Part shown: one piece after another, positions 52,890 to 62,209 of the stretch
Position numbering within the stretch: the first letter of the stretch is position 1
Layout: each line of letters opens with the position of its first letter
NCBI RefSeq assembly: GCF_017305435.1
Contig: NZ_JAFKIP010000004.1
Location: 186,001 to 250,000, forward strand
Direction: 5' to 3'
DNA length: 64,000 nt
From: Microbacterium sp.
GTDB lineage: Bacteria > Actinomycetota > Actinomycetes > Actinomycetales > Microbacteriaceae
The notes under the pieces: model-generated
Told to the model about the DNA's origin: nothing
The model's database searches: none
What the model saw: only the letters and a program-made list of their open reading frames with translations
Translations under genes and position numbers: made by a program

Positions 52890-53615
52890 CCCACCTACCG
52901 CGACGAAGTCGTGGTCCTGCGTACCCACAAGCTCGGGGAGGCGGACCGCATCGTGACGATGCTCAGCCGCCGTCACGGCAAGGTGCGCGCCGTCGCGAAG
53001 GGCGTGCGTCGCACGTCGTCGAAGTTCGGGGCACGGCTCGAGCCGTTCATGGTCGCCGACGTGCAGCTCTACCAGGGGCGCACGCTCGACATCGTCCAGC
53101 AGGCCGAGTCGCTCGGCGCGTACGGCGCGTCGATCGTCACGGACTACGACAGCTACACGGCGGCCCACGCGATGGTCGAGACCGCAGACCGGCTCGGTGA
53201 CGCGGAGGCGACCCCGCAGCAGTACCTCCTCCTCGTCGGGGGTCTGCGCACGCTGTCGCTCCGCGCGCACACGGCACGGTCCGTGCTCGACTCGTACCTG
53301 CTGCGTGCGATGGCGCTCTCCGGATGGGCGCCGTCGCTCGAGGATTGCGCGCGCTGCGGCGCACCGGGCCCGCACGACGGTTTCGTCGCGCAGCTCGGCG
53401 GCACCGTGTGCACCGCCTGCGCGCCGGTGGGCTCCGCGCGCCTCCGGCCGGAGACCCGTGCGCACCTGCGCGCGCTCATCGCGGGGGAGTGGGAGAGCGT
53501 GGATGCCGCGCCCGACGCGACCTCGGCAGCGGCATCCGGTCTCGTGGCCGCCTACACCCAGTACCACCTGGAGCGCGGCATCCGCTCCCTGTCCCACGTG
53601 GAGAACCTGCGGTGA
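52887..53615 (+). CDS. recO: DNA repair protein RecO
   Basis: 242-residue recombination mediator that helps load RecA at gaps. The N-terminal OB fold starts [20 protein letters not shown]; the helical middle and the zinc-type Cys pair (CARCGAPG and CTACAP) are present. GTG 52887 gives the family start; the longer frame from 52845 overlaps the divergent TRIC gene. The mRNA is probably leaderless because GATAAT sits six nt before the GTG. The stop overlaps the uppS GTG by four bases. Confidence 0.94.
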   Translation: MPTYRDEVVVLRTHKLGEADRIVTMLSRRHGKVRAVAKGVRRTSSKFGARLEPFMVADVQLYQGRTLDIVQQAESLGAYGASIVTDYDSYTAAHAMVETADRLGDAEATPQQYLLLVGGLRTLSLRAHTARSVLDSYLLRAMALSGWAPSLEDCARCGAPGPHDGFVAQLGGTVCTACAPVGSARLRPETRAHLRALIAGEWESVDAAPDATSAAASGLVAAYTQYHLERGIRSLSHVENLR

Positions 53616-54427
53616 GCCCCAAGCCCTACACGCACCGCGACGCGGTCCCGTACCGCCCGCTCGACTGGACGGGCGTCCACCCGCCCGCGTTCCCCAAGGG
53701 GAGCGTGCCCGGCCACGTCGCGATCGTCATGGACGGCAACGGCCGCTGGGCGAACCGCCGCGGCCTCACCCGCATCGAGGGGCATCGCGCGGGCGAGGAG
53801 GTCCTGCTCGACGTCGTGGCGGGCGCGATCCAGACGGGGGTGAAGCACCTGAGCGTGTACGCGTTCTCGACGGAGAACTGGACGCGGTCTCCCGACGAGG
53901 TCCGCTTCCTCATGGGGTACAACCGCGACGTGCTGCACCGCCGCCGCGATCAGCTCAACGAGTGGGGGGTGCGCATCCGCTGGGCGGGCCGCAGACCGCG
54001 ACTGTGGGGCTCGGTCATCAAGGAGCTGCAGTACGCCGAGCAGCTCACCCGCGGCAACGACACCCTGACCCTGACGATGTGCATCAACTACGGCGGGCGC
54101 CACGAGATCATCGACGCGATGCGCGCGCTCGGCGAGGAGATCGCCGCGGGCCGGCTGAAGCCCTCCGCGATCACGGAGAAGGCCCTCCGCCGACACCTCT
54201 ACGTCCCCGATATGCCCGATGTCGATCTCTTCCTGCGATCGAGCGGCGAGCAGCGCACGTCGAACTTCCTGCTGTGGGAAGCGGCGTACGCGGAGATGGT
54301 CTTCCTCGACACGCTGTGGCCCGACTTCTCGCGCACCGACCTGTGGCACGCGATCGAGGTGTACCTCAGTCGCACCCGCCGCTTCGGCGGAGCGGTCGAC
54401 GCGCCGACCAACGCGCAGTCCGATTGA
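53612..54427 (+). CDS. uppS: Isoprenyl transferase (undecaprenyl/decaprenyl diphosphate synthase, cis)
   Basis: 271-residue cis-prenyltransferase making the lipid carrier for peptidoglycan. Family motifs are [29 protein letters not shown] and [20 protein letters not shown]. The N-terminal extension of about 33 residues is usual in actinobacteria. GTG 53612 overlaps the recO stop (GTGA), giving a coupled recO-uppS pair. Product chain length (C50 or C55) cannot be read from the sequence. Confidence 0.95.
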   Translation: MSPKPYTHRDAVPYRPLDWTGVHPPAFPKGSVPGHVAIVMDGNGRWANRRGLTRIEGHRAGEEVLLDVVAGAIQTGVKHLSVYAFSTENWTRSPDEVRFLMGYNRDVLHRRRDQLNEWGVRIRWAGRRPRLWGSVIKELQYAEQLTRGNDTLTLTMCINYGGRHEIIDAMRALGEEIAAGRLKPSAITEKALRRHLYVPDMPDVDLFLRSSGEQRTSNFLLWEAAYAEMVFLDTLWPDFSRTDLWHAIEVYLSRTRRFGGAVDAPTNAQSD

Positions 54428-54464
54428 TGCCGCTGCGGGAATAGATCATGACGCCGTCGCGGTT

Positions 54465-55136
54465 ATGTCTGAGGTGACGGACAAGATCAGAATCGACGTG
54501 TGGAGCGACATCGCCTGCCCGTGGTGCTACATCGGCAAGCGCAACCTCGAGACGGGCCTCGCGGCGACGGCCGCTGACGAGAACGCGCCGGAGGTGGAAG
54601 TCACCTTCCACTCGTTCGAACTCTCGCCCGACACCCCCGTCGACTTCGACGGGGACGAGCTCGACTTCCTCGCCGGACACAAGGGGATGCCGCGCGAGCG
54701 CGTGCAGGAGATGCTCACGAACGTCACGGGTGTCGCGGCGAACGCCGGGCTCGAGTACCGGTTCGATCTGCTGCAGCACACCAACACGGTCAAGGCGCAC
54801 GAGCTGCTCCATTTCGCGAAGGCGGAGGGCCGGCAGGCGGAGATGGCCGAGCGGCTCATGTCCGCGTACTTCACCGAGGGGCGTCACGTCGGCCGCGTCG
54901 ACGACCTCGTCGCCCTCGCCGCCGAGGTCGGTCTCGATGCGGATGCCGCGCGCGGCGCGCTCGAATCGGACCGTCACCTCGCGGACGTGCGTGCCGACCA
55001 GGCGCAGGCGCAGGCCTACGGCATCCAGGGTGTGCCGTTCTTCGTGATCGACGGCACCTACGGCGTCAGCGGTGCGCAGCCGCCGGAGGCGTTCGCGCAG
55101 ATCGCTCGCCAGGTGTGGTCGGAGCGGCAGGCCTGA
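54465..55136 (+). CDS. DsbA-family protein, FrnE-like
   Basis: 223-residue cytoplasmic thioredoxin-fold protein. The N-terminal active site is SDIACPWCYIGK (CxxC), followed by a helical insert with LLQHTNTVKAHELLHFA, and the C-terminal VPFFVIDGTYGVSGAQPPE has the cis-Pro. FrnE-type members are dithiol oxidoreductases or isomerases with roles in polyketide tailoring and stress tolerance. It lacks a signal peptide. Spacing from uppS is 37 bp. Confidence 0.87.
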   Translation: MSEVTDKIRIDVWSDIACPWCYIGKRNLETGLAATAADENAPEVEVTFHSFELSPDTPVDFDGDELDFLAGHKGMPRERVQEMLTNVTGVAANAGLEYRFDLLQHTNTVKAHELLHFAKAEGRQAEMAERLMSAYFTEGRHVGRVDDLVALAAEVGLDADAARGALESDRHLADVRADQAQAQAYGIQGVPFFVIDGTYGVSGAQPPEAFAQIARQVWSERQA

Positions 55137-55152
55137 ACGGCCTCACCGCGCC

Positions 55153-55659
55153 TCAGCGCACGGGGAGCGATGCCTCGATCGCCGCGATGACTTCGGGCGC
55201 GTCGGGCTTCGTCTGCGGGCGGAAGCGGTGGACGGCGCCGGAGGCGCTGACGAGGAACTTCTCGAAGTTCCACATCACGGGGCCCTTCGCACCCTCGACG
55301 TTCTTCGCCTTCTTGAGCGCCTTGTAGAGCGGGGCGGCGTGTGAACCGTTCACGCGGATCTTCTCCGCGACGGGGAACGTGACGCCGTAGGTCACGGAGC
55401 AGTACTCGAGGATCTCGTCCATCGAGCCGGGCTCCTGCCCCATGAACTGGTTGCAGGGGAACCCGATCACCTGGAGGCCCCGCTCGCCGTACGTCTTCTG
55501 CAGCTGCTCGAGCTGCTCGTACTGCGGCGTGAGGCCGCATTTGGATGCGACGTTGACGATGAGCAGCGTCGAGTCGCCGAATTCGGCGAGGGTGCGTTCG
55601 GTGCCTGCGGCATCGGTGTAGGGGATGTCGCGGATGTCCACAGGGGTCGTGTTCGCCAT
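55153..55659 (-). CDS. Glutathione peroxidase family protein
   Basis: 168-residue peroxidase. The catalytic Cys is in NVASKCGLTPQY, and the partner residues are in GFPCNQFMGQEPG and VMWNFEKF; it is a Cys-type (not selenocysteine) member, which in actinobacteria usually uses thioredoxin or mycothiol systems rather than glutathione. The ATG at 55659 is chosen over the GTG at 55668, because a TATCGT hexamer lies seven nt before it and overlaps the GTG, pointing to a leaderless mRNA. It is divergent from dusB. Confidence 0.9.
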   Translation of the reverse strand: MANTTPVDIRDIPYTDAAGTERTLAEFGDSTLLIVNVASKCGLTPQYEQLEQLQKTYGERGLQVIGFPCNQFMGQEPGSMDEILEYCSVTYGVTFPVAEKIRVNGSHAAPLYKALKKAKNVEGAKGPVMWNFEKFLVSASGAVHRFRPQTKPDAPEVIAAIEASLPVR

Positions 55660-55721
55660 GTTGTCCACGATAGGACCGTCGAGGCGCCTGCGGCGCCGTC
55701 ATGTCTGGGAGAATGGACAGG

Positions 55722-56897
55722 ATGTCCACCGCCACTCCCGCAGCCTCCGCGCTCGTCGAGGCGACGCCCGCGCTGAAGATCGGGCCGATCACCCTCGACG
55801 CGCCCGTCGTGCTCGCGCCGATGGCAGGGATCACGAACACGGCGTTCCGGCGGCTCTGCCGCGAGTACGGCGCGGGTCTGTACGTCAGCGAGATGATCAC
55901 GACGCGCGCGCTCGTCGAACGCAACGCGACGACGATGCGCCTCATCACGCATCATGAGTCGGAGACGCCCCGCTCGATCCAGCTCTACGGCGTCGACCCC
56001 GCGACGACGGAAGCCGCCGTCCGGCTCCTCGTCGAGGAGGACCGCGCCGATCACATCGACCTGAACTTCGGATGCCCCGTGCCCAAGGTCACGCGCAAGG
56101 GTGGGGGAGCAGCCCTCCCATGGAAGACGGGCCTCTTCCGCGAGATCGTCACGCGCGCGGCGCGCGCGGCGGGCGATGTGCCGCTCACGGTGAAGATGCG
56201 GAAGGGCATCGACGCCGACCATCTCACGTTCCTCGACGCCGGACGCATCGCCGAGGACGCCGGCGTCGCCGCAGTCGCGTTGCACGCCCGGACGGCCGCG
56301 GAGTTCTACTCCGGCCACGCCGACTGGTCGGCGATCGCGGCGCTGAAGGAGGCCGTCACGAGCATCCCCGTCCTCGGAAACGGCGACATCTGGTCGGCGG
56401 AGGACGCCGTCCGCATGATGGCCGAGACCGGCTGCGACGGCGTGGTCGTCGGCCGCGGCTGCCTCGGCCGACCCTGGCTGTTCGGCGACCTCGCCGCGGC
56501 CTTCGGTGCCCCCGGCATCCGTCCCGACGCGACGCTCGGCTACGTCGCGGCCGCCTTCCGCCGCCACGCGGAGCTCCTCGTCGAGTTCTTCGAGGACGAA
56601 GGCCGCGGATGCCGCGACATCCGCAAGCACGTCGCGTGGTACTTCAAGGGGTACCCGGTCGGCGGAGAGCTGCGCGCGGCGCTCGCGACGGCATCCACGC
56701 TCGCGGAGATCGACGACCTGCTCGGCGCGATGGATCTCGATGCGCCGTACCCCGGTGCGGCTGCCGAGGGCCAGCGCGGGCGCGCGGGTACGCCCAAGCG
56801 GCCCGCGCTGCCCGATCGCTGGTTGGACACCCGTGAGATGGCGGGAGACGATGCGCGCACGCTCGCCGACGCCGAACTGGACACCAGTGGCGGGTGA
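55722..56897 (+). CDS. dusB: tRNA-dihydrouridine synthase
   Basis: 391-residue FMN-dependent TIM-barrel enzyme reducing uridines in tRNA D-loops. VLAPMAGITNTAFR, the catalytic Cys in NFGCPVPKVTRKGGGAAL, KMRKGID, LHARTAAEFYSG and NGDIW are all conserved. ATG 55722 is preferred; ATGs at 55701 and 55713 are in frame, but GAGAAT at 55709-55714 lies seven nt before 55722 and may be the -10. It overlaps the dgt start by 11 bases. Confidence 0.92.
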   Translation: MSTATPAASALVEATPALKIGPITLDAPVVLAPMAGITNTAFRRLCREYGAGLYVSEMITTRALVERNATTMRLITHHESETPRSIQLYGVDPATTEAAVRLLVEEDRADHIDLNFGCPVPKVTRKGGGAALPWKTGLFREIVTRAARAAGDVPLTVKMRKGIDADHLTFLDAGRIAEDAGVAAVALHARTAAEFYSGHADWSAIAALKEAVTSIPVLGNGDIWSAEDAVRMMAETGCDGVVVGRGCLGRPWLFGDLAAAFGAPGIRPDATLGYVAAAFRRHAELLVEFFEDEGRGCRDIRKHVAWYFKGYPVGGELRAALATASTLAEIDDLLGAMDLDAPYPGAAAEGQRGRAGTPKRPALPDRWLDTREMAGDDARTLADAELDTSGG

Positions 56898-58275
56898 GGG
56901 AGGCGCCCTCGGCGCGCTGTCGGGCCGGCCCGCCGGCTACGACGACCACGACGCCGAACGCTTCCTCGCCGAGACGCACCGGTCGCAGCGCGACAGCTTC
57001 GCGCGTGACCGTGCCCGTGTGCTGCATTCGGCGGCGCTGCGCCGGCTCGCATCCAAGACGCAGGTGCTCAGCCCCGCGAGCCCGGCGGACTTCGCCCGCA
57101 ATCGGCTCACCCATTCGCTCGAGGTGGCGCAGGTGGGTCGTGAGCTGGCGGTCGCGCTCGAACTCTCGCCCGACGTCGTCGACACGGCGTGCCTCAGCCA
57201 CGACATCGGGCATCCGCCCTTCGGCCATAACGGCGAGCGTGCGCTCAACGAATGGGCCGACGACATCGGCGGGTTCGAGGGCAACGCGCAGACCCTCCGC
57301 ATCCTCTCGCGCCTGGAGCCGAAGGTCGTGGACGCCGCGGGTCGCTCGATCGGACTGAACCTCACCCGCGCGAGCCTCGATGCGACCTGCAAGTACCCCT
57401 GGACCGTGGAACACGCCGTTCCGGACCCGGGTGGGCGCGACAAGTTCGGGGTGTATCCGGAGGACGAGGACCTGTTCCGTTGGATGCGCGAGGGCGCGCC
57501 GGGGCGCCTGCGCTGCATCGAGGCGGAGGTCATGGACCTCTCCGACGACATCGCCTACTCGGTGCACGACTTCGAAGACGCCGTGCTCAACGGCTACCTC
57601 GATCCCGCACGCCTCACCGACCCGCGCGAGCGTGATGCGCTGCTGACGGCGATCCAGACGTGGGTGGGCTACGGGTTCGCGCGGGACGAGCTCGAAGACG
57701 CCCTGTACCGCCTGACCCGCCTGCCGGAGTGGCTCACGGAGTTCTCCGGCGACCGCGCGAGCGTGGCGCGGCTGAAGAACCTCACCTCCGACCTCATCGG
57801 GCGTTTTGCCCGCGCCGCGACGACCGCGACACGCGAGCACTACATCGGCCCCTCTCTCACGCGCTACCGCGGACGTGTCGTCGTGCCGCGCATCGTCGAG
57901 GCCGAGATGGCGGTGCTGAAGGGCATCATCGGCGCGTTCGTCGTCACGATCGACGGACGCAAGGGGCTCTACAAGGAGCAGCGACGCGTCCTCAAGCGTC
58001 TCGCGACGGCGCTCTGGGAGCGGCCCGAGCACCTGGATCGCCTCCACGCCGAGGACTTCCGCACGGCGGCGACGGATGCCGCGCGCCGCCGCGTCGTCGT
58101 CGATCAGGTCGCGAGCCTCACCGATCGCTTCGCGATCGAATGGCACGCGCGCCTGATCGGGCCGGTGGACCTCCGCGAACTCGGCCTCTGGTCCAGCGAC
58201 GGCCGCGCGACCGTGCACGCGGGTTTCGCCCTGCCCGAGCCGATCCCCGGGCTCTGGCCGTTGGACGGCGTCTGA
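56887..58275 (+). CDS. dgt: dGTP triphosphohydrolase (dGTPase)
   Basis: 462-residue HD-domain enzyme hydrolysing dNTPs, mainly dGTP, to nucleoside and triphosphate. The HD motif is present: RLTHSLEVAQ for the first His and CLSHDIGHPPFGHNGE for the His-Asp pair; the later Asp is in MDLSDDIAYSVHD. GTG 56887 overlaps dusB, and the stop overlaps the dnaG ATG (TGATG). The dusB-dgt-dnaG order is standard in actinobacteria. Confidence 0.94.
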   Translation: MAGEGGALGALSGRPAGYDDHDAERFLAETHRSQRDSFARDRARVLHSAALRRLASKTQVLSPASPADFARNRLTHSLEVAQVGRELAVALELSPDVVDTACLSHDIGHPPFGHNGERALNEWADDIGGFEGNAQTLRILSRLEPKVVDAAGRSIGLNLTRASLDATCKYPWTVEHAVPDPGGRDKFGVYPEDEDLFRWMREGAPGRLRCIEAEVMDLSDDIAYSVHDFEDAVLNGYLDPARLTDPRERDALLTAIQTWVGYGFARDELEDALYRLTRLPEWLTEFSGDRASVARLKNLTSDLIGRFARAATTATREHYIGPSLTRYRGRVVVPRIVEAEMAVLKGIIGAFVVTIDGRKGLYKEQRRVLKRLATALWERPEHLDRLHAEDFRTAATDAARRRVVVDQVASLTDRFAIEWHARLIGPVDLRELGLWSSDGRATVHAGFALPEPIPGLWPLDGV

Positions 58276-60182
58276 TGGCGCGCATCGCGCAGGCCGACGT
58301 CGACGAGGTCAAGGCGCGGACGAACATCGCCGACATCGTCGGCGAGCGCGTCGCGCTGAAATCGGCCGGCGTCGGATCCCTGAAGGGCCTGTGCCCCTTC
58401 CACGACGAGCGCAGTCCGAGCTTCCACGTGCGACCGCAGGTCGGGTACTACCACTGCTTCGGGTGCGGGGAGTCGGGCGACGTGTACTCGTTCCTCCGCG
58501 CCATGGACCACCTGTCGTTCACCGAAGCCGTCGAACGCCTCGCGGGGCGGATCGGCTACACGCTGCACTACGAGGACGGGGGAGCGGCGCCCGAGACGAG
58601 CGGGCGCACGCGCCTCTACCAGGCGAACACGGCCGCCGCGGAGTGGTTCCGCAGCCAGCTCGCGACGCCCGAGGCCGACGCCGCCCGCCGATTCCTCGGC
58701 GAGCGCGGTTTCGACGCGGGCGCGGCGGCGCACTTCGGCGTCGGCTACGCGCCGAAGGGGTGGAACGGTGCCCGGGATGCGTTGCGCAGCCAGGGATTCA
58801 CCGACGAGGAGCTCCTCGCCGCCGGCATCCTGTCGCAGGGTCAGCGCGGGGGCTACGATCGCTTCCGCGGGCGCGTGATCTGGCCGATCCGCGACATCAC
58901 CGGTCAGACGATCGGCTTCGGCGCGCGTCGCCTCTACGACGACGATCAGGGCCCCAAGTACCTCAACACCCCGGAGACGCCGATCTACAAGAAGGCGCAG
59001 GTGCTGTACGGCCTCGATCTCGCCAAGAAGGAGGTCTCCCGTTCGCACCGCGTCGTCGTCGTCGAGGGCTACACCGACGTCATGGCGTGTCACCTCGCGG
59101 GCGTCACGAGCGCGATCGCGACCTGCGGGACGGCGTTCGGCTCGGAGCACATGCGCGTCGTCGGACGCATCGTCGGCACGGAGAGCTCCGGCGAGGTCGT
59201 CTTCACCTTCGATCCGGATGCCGCCGGTCAGAAGGCCGCCGTCCGCGCCTTCGCCGAAGCACGCACGTCGACCCTGCAGAGCTACGTCGCGGTCGGACCC
59301 GAGGGCCTCGACCCGTGCGATCTGCGCCTCAACCGCGGCGACGGGGCCGTGCGGTCGATGATCGAGACCAAGTCGCCCCTGTTCGAGTTCGTCATCGACC
59401 AGCGCATCGCGGGGCACGATCTCGCATCCGTGGAGGGTCGGGTCGCGGCTCTCGCTTCGGCGGCGCCGATCGTCGCGGAGATCAAGGACAGCGGCATCCG
59501 CGGGCGCTACGAGCACGTCCTCGCACGGCGGCTCGGCGAGGACCTCCGCGAGGTGCATCGCGCGGTGGCTCGCGCCGCCACGCGCTCCGACGGCGGATCG
59601 GCGACGGCCGCGGGTCCCGGACCCGGAGGGCGGGCCGCCCCGGGAGCGGCACAGGGAATGACGCCCGGAGCGACACCGGGCGGAGCAGCCGGGGAGGCAC
59701 CCGCCGCCCCCCGCGCGACGATCGCGACCCTGCCGCGGTCGTCCGATGCCGCGCTCGAGCGCGATGCGCTCATGGGCATCCTGCAGTACGGCCACGTCGT
59801 GGACGCCGCCGAGATCGACGCCGCGCTGGCCCTGCCGATGACGGTGCCGGCGCTGGATGCCGTGCGCCAGGCACTGCTGGCGCAGCCGGACCGCACGCGT
59901 ATCGGGTGGGCGGTGACGGCTGCCGAAGCGGTGCGCGAGCCGTTCCGCTCGCTCGCGGTGGAACTCCTGACGGCGAGCTTCCCCGCCCTCTCCGAGGCAG
60001 AGGCGCATTCGTCGACGCGGTCCCTCGCGCGGACGCTCCGGATCCGCGCGATCGATCGGGAGAAGTCGGCGCTGCTCGGTGCGATCCAGCGTGTTCCGGC
60101 CGAATCGGAGGAAGGGCGGGCGGTTCGCCTGCAGCTGCGCGATCTCGACGCGCGGCGGCGCACCCTCGCCGAAGGGGCGTGA
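58275..60182 (+). CDS. dnaG: DNA primase DnaG
   Basis: 635-residue replication primase. The CHC2 zinc finger uses C40, H43, C61 and C64 (CPFHDE and CFGC); the RNA polymerase core includes FRGRVIWPIRD, and the TOPRIM region starts at VVVVEGYTDVMAC (about 260). After the core is a Gly/Pro/Ala-rich linker (about 437-478), then the C-terminal helicase-binding domain. The linker is longer and lower-complexity than in many primases. ATG 58275 overlaps the dgt stop. Confidence 0.96.
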   Translation: MARIAQADVDEVKARTNIADIVGERVALKSAGVGSLKGLCPFHDERSPSFHVRPQVGYYHCFGCGESGDVYSFLRAMDHLSFTEAVERLAGRIGYTLHYEDGGAAPETSGRTRLYQANTAAAEWFRSQLATPEADAARRFLGERGFDAGAAAHFGVGYAPKGWNGARDALRSQGFTDEELLAAGILSQGQRGGYDRFRGRVIWPIRDITGQTIGFGARRLYDDDQGPKYLNTPETPIYKKAQVLYGLDLAKKEVSRSHRVVVVEGYTDVMACHLAGVTSAIATCGTAFGSEHMRVVGRIVGTESSGEVVFTFDPDAAGQKAAVRAFAEARTSTLQSYVAVGPEGLDPCDLRLNRGDGAVRSMIETKSPLFEFVIDQRIAGHDLASVEGRVAALASAAPIVAEIKDSGIRGRYEHVLARRLGEDLREVHRAVARAATRSDGGSATAAGPGPGGRAAPGAAQGMTPGATPGGAAGEAPAAPRATIATLPRSSDAALERDALMGILQYGHVVDAAEIDAALALPMTVPALDAVRQALLAQPDRTRIGWAVTAAEAVREPFRSLAVELLTASFPALSEAEAHSSTRSLARTLRIRAIDREKSALLGAIQRVPAESEEGRAVRLQLRDLDARRRTLAEGA

Positions 60183-60227
60183 GACGCTGCGCTGGCGCGC
60201 CCGGCGCGAACCCGGCAGGATGATCGC

Positions 60228-60992
60228 ATGCAGCGACGCCCCGTGAACGATCTCGCCGTGCACTGCGACGACCTCTCGGTCGCGCGTGGAGGTGTGCGGG
60301 TGGTCGAGGGCGTGACGCTGCGTCTCGAGGCGGCGCGCGCGCTCGCGCTCATGGGGCCGACGGGCGCGGGCAAGTCGAGTCTCGCCGCGATCCTCGCCGG
60401 TGCCGACAACGCGAGTCTCACCGTCGTCGGGGGCGCAGCGCACGTCGCGGGCATCTCGGTGCGCAGAGGCGGTCGCGCGCGGCGCGTGCGGTCGTACCTG
60501 ACGGGCTATCTCGAGCAGGGTGCGGGGGCACAGCTCGCGGCGCGGATGACGGTTGCGGAGCTGATCGGCGAGCCGGTCACCTCGCGCGATCGACGCGTCA
60601 ACCAGCGGGCGCTCTCCTACCGCATCGCGGGCCTCCTCGACGAGGTGCAGCTTCCTCTCGGCGCGGCCGCGAAGTATCCGTACGAACTCAGCTCGGGCAT
60701 GCGCCAGCGGGTCGCCCTCGCGCGCGCCCTCGTCCTGCAGCCGCGCGTGTTCATCGGCGATGATCCGTACGCGAACCTCGATCCCGAAGTCCGCCTCGCC
60801 GCGCGCGACGCCCTTCTGCGACGGCGCGACGAGGAGGCGATGGCGATCCTCATCGTGACGAACGACGCTGTCGCGGTGCAGGAACTGGATGCCGATGTGC
60901 TGGTGCTGCGCGGCGGTCACCCCGTCGGATTCGGACACGGCACGAGCGACGTCCTCTGGACTCCCGATGAGGCGACACGCCTCGCGTCGTAG
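60228..60992 (+). CDS. Orphan ABC ATPase with altered catalytic residues
   Basis: 254-residue ATP-binding subunit similar in outline to oligopeptide/nickel ABC ATPases. Walker A is GPTGAGKSS (43-51), a Q-loop Gln lies near 97, and the signature is LSSGM (154-158). In the Walker B region the catalytic Glu is replaced by Asp (IGDDPYANLD, Asp179), and the H-loop His is replaced by Asn (IVTND, Asn212). Two such substitutions normally reduce hydrolysis. No permease or binding-protein gene lies beside it. It may be a regulator or a subunit pairing with a distant transporter. The start is ATG 60228; GTG 60243 is possible. Confidence 0.8.
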   Translation: MQRRPVNDLAVHCDDLSVARGGVRVVEGVTLRLEAARALALMGPTGAGKSSLAAILAGADNASLTVVGGAAHVAGISVRRGGRARRVRSYLTGYLEQGAGAQLAARMTVAELIGEPVTSRDRRVNQRALSYRIAGLLDEVQLPLGAAAKYPYELSSGMRQRVALARALVLQPRVFIGDDPYANLDPEVRLAARDALLRRRDEEAMAILIVTNDAVAVQELDADVLVLRGGHPVGFGHGTSDVLWTPDEATRLAS

Positions 60993-61061
60993 TCGCGCGC
61001 GGTCACGAGCACCCTTGCGGATTTGCTAGTATGGACGGGTTGCCCGCTCGCGGGTGACTGA

Positions 61062-61137
61062 TCCTCGGTAGCTCAATTGGCAGAGCAGCCGGCTGTTAAC
61101 CGGCAGGTTCTTGGTTCGAGTCCAAGCCGGGGAGCCA
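61062..61137 (+). tRNA. tRNA-Asn (GTT anticodon), CCA encoded
   Basis: A full cloverleaf can be folded. Acceptor stem TCCTCGG pairs with CCGGGGA (one T-G pair), D-loop GCTCAATTGGCAGAGC, anticodon arm CCGGCTGTTAACCGG with GTT at positions 34-36, T-arm TTGGTTCGAGTCCAA. The body ends at 61134, followed by an encoded CCA. tRNA 3' ends are common integration sites, and the DNA downstream changes character. Confidence 0.97.
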
Positions 61138-61140
61138 CGC

Positions 61141-61184
61141 AGAAGGCCCGGAATTCCTGAGTAAAACCAGGTTCCGGGCCTTCT
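61141..61184 (+). terminator. tRNA-Asn terminator
   Basis: Perfect 13-bp stem (AGAAGGCCCGGAA at 61141-61153 with its complement at 61172-61184) and an 18-nt loop, followed by TCCTTTTCG. Confidence 0.85.
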
Positions 61185-61209
61185 TCCTTTTCGCTGCTGA
61201 AATCGGAAA

Positions 61210-61258
61210 TCAGCGCGAATTCAGCGCGAGTGTTTCGCACGCGCGCGCCGTCAGCGCG
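61210..61258 (+). repeat. Three direct copies of TCAGCGCG
   Basis: Copies at 61210-61217, 61221-61228 and 61251-61258, just downstream of the tRNA terminator. Their purpose is unknown; they could be residual integration-site arm repeats. Confidence 0.6.
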
Positions 61259-61288
61259 GATCTCGGATTGCTCCGCCAAGATGAGAAC

Positions 61289-62152
61289 ATGCAGTGGCGC
61301 TCGCGAAGATCCGACCCGACCGACCTGGCGGCGCTTCACCCTGGTGTACCGACATGGATGCTTCGTCCCCTGGTTATGTGGGCCACCGCTGTGATGGGGA
61401 TGCGCAAGACGAATCACGGCACGCTCGAAGGCCCCTACTCGCCCGACCCCGAGTTGCTACAAGAGTTCGAGACAGCCACGCGGCGCCCTCGATCCTTGCT
61501 GTCGAACCTCCGACAGACGGCTGTCCAAGGGCTGTACGACGCGATGGGTGTTGACGAGTTTCTGGACTTCATCGACTTTCTCGTCTTCCACGTCGAGAGG
61601 CTCGGCTGGCAAGCTAGCGAGTTTCAAGACGCCCTCGAAGACCTCCTCCGCGACGCAGGTTCGGAGTGGGCGGTGGGTGATCGGGATGGACACGCCTCCC
61701 TGGAGAAGCGAGTGCCCGAGGGCGTAGCGCTGGCCGCAACAGACATCGTCGCAAGTTCTGGGAGTGCCGGAACGCTCTTGGCGGAGGCGTGGCACGCTGC
61801 GTTCGGCCGCTCGCCCGACGCCGAAGAGGCGTACGAGAAGGCGATCAAGGCAGTCGAGGAAGCCGGATATGACAAGGTGTCACCCAAGAACGCGAAAGCC
61901 ACGCTCGGGTCCATGGTCCGGGACATGAAGGTTCAGAGGGATTGGGCGATCGACTTCGGACCTTCGCACGGCAACGTGGCTGTACAGATGGCGGAAGCGC
62001 TATGGGTCGACCAGGAGAGCCGCCACGGCGGCAACAACTACCGCAAGCCAACTCAAGCCGAGGCTGAGGCCGCGGTCCTGCTCGCGGTGCCACTTGTGCA
62101 GTGGTTCACTTCGGGCGCTATCGCTAGACGATCCGACGCTCCATCGGTGTGA
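61289..62152 (+). CDS. Hypothetical protein with HEPN/Abi_C-like C-terminus
   Basis: 287-residue soluble protein. The C-terminal third (SPKNAKATLGSMVRDMK, then QESRHGGNNYRKPTQAEAEA and AVLLAVPLVQWF) resembles abortive-infection C-terminal and other HEPN-like domains found in many actinobacterial defence-type proteins. The N-terminal half is helical, without a motif I recognise. The start ATG 61289 gives MQWRSRRSD; a TTG at 61268 is also in frame. It is the first gene after tRNA-Asn. The defence role is an inference from similarity and location only. Confidence 0.6.
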   Translation: MQWRSRRSDPTDLAALHPGVPTWMLRPLVMWATAVMGMRKTNHGTLEGPYSPDPELLQEFETATRRPRSLLSNLRQTAVQGLYDAMGVDEFLDFIDFLVFHVERLGWQASEFQDALEDLLRDAGSEWAVGDRDGHASLEKRVPEGVALAATDIVASSGSAGTLLAEAWHAAFGRSPDAEEAYEKAIKAVEEAGYDKVSPKNAKATLGSMVRDMKVQRDWAIDFGPSHGNVAVQMAEALWVDQESRHGGNNYRKPTQAEAEAAVLLAVPLVQWFTSGAIARRSDAPSV

Positions 62153-62209
62153 AGATGATGTACTTCGGAGGCATTGCGATTCCTTCCGTTGGGGTTGGCT
62201 GTCGTGCGC

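Noticed and set aside
58104..60938. 944-residue reverse-strand open frame across dnaG and the ABC gene
   Set aside because: Antisense to two clear genes and of shadow composition.
61073..61417. Reverse-strand open frame over tRNA-Asn reading PRLGLEPRTCRLTAGCSAN at its end
   Set aside because: This is the well-known false product translated from the antisense of tRNA-Asn and its flank; it has no other protein-like content.
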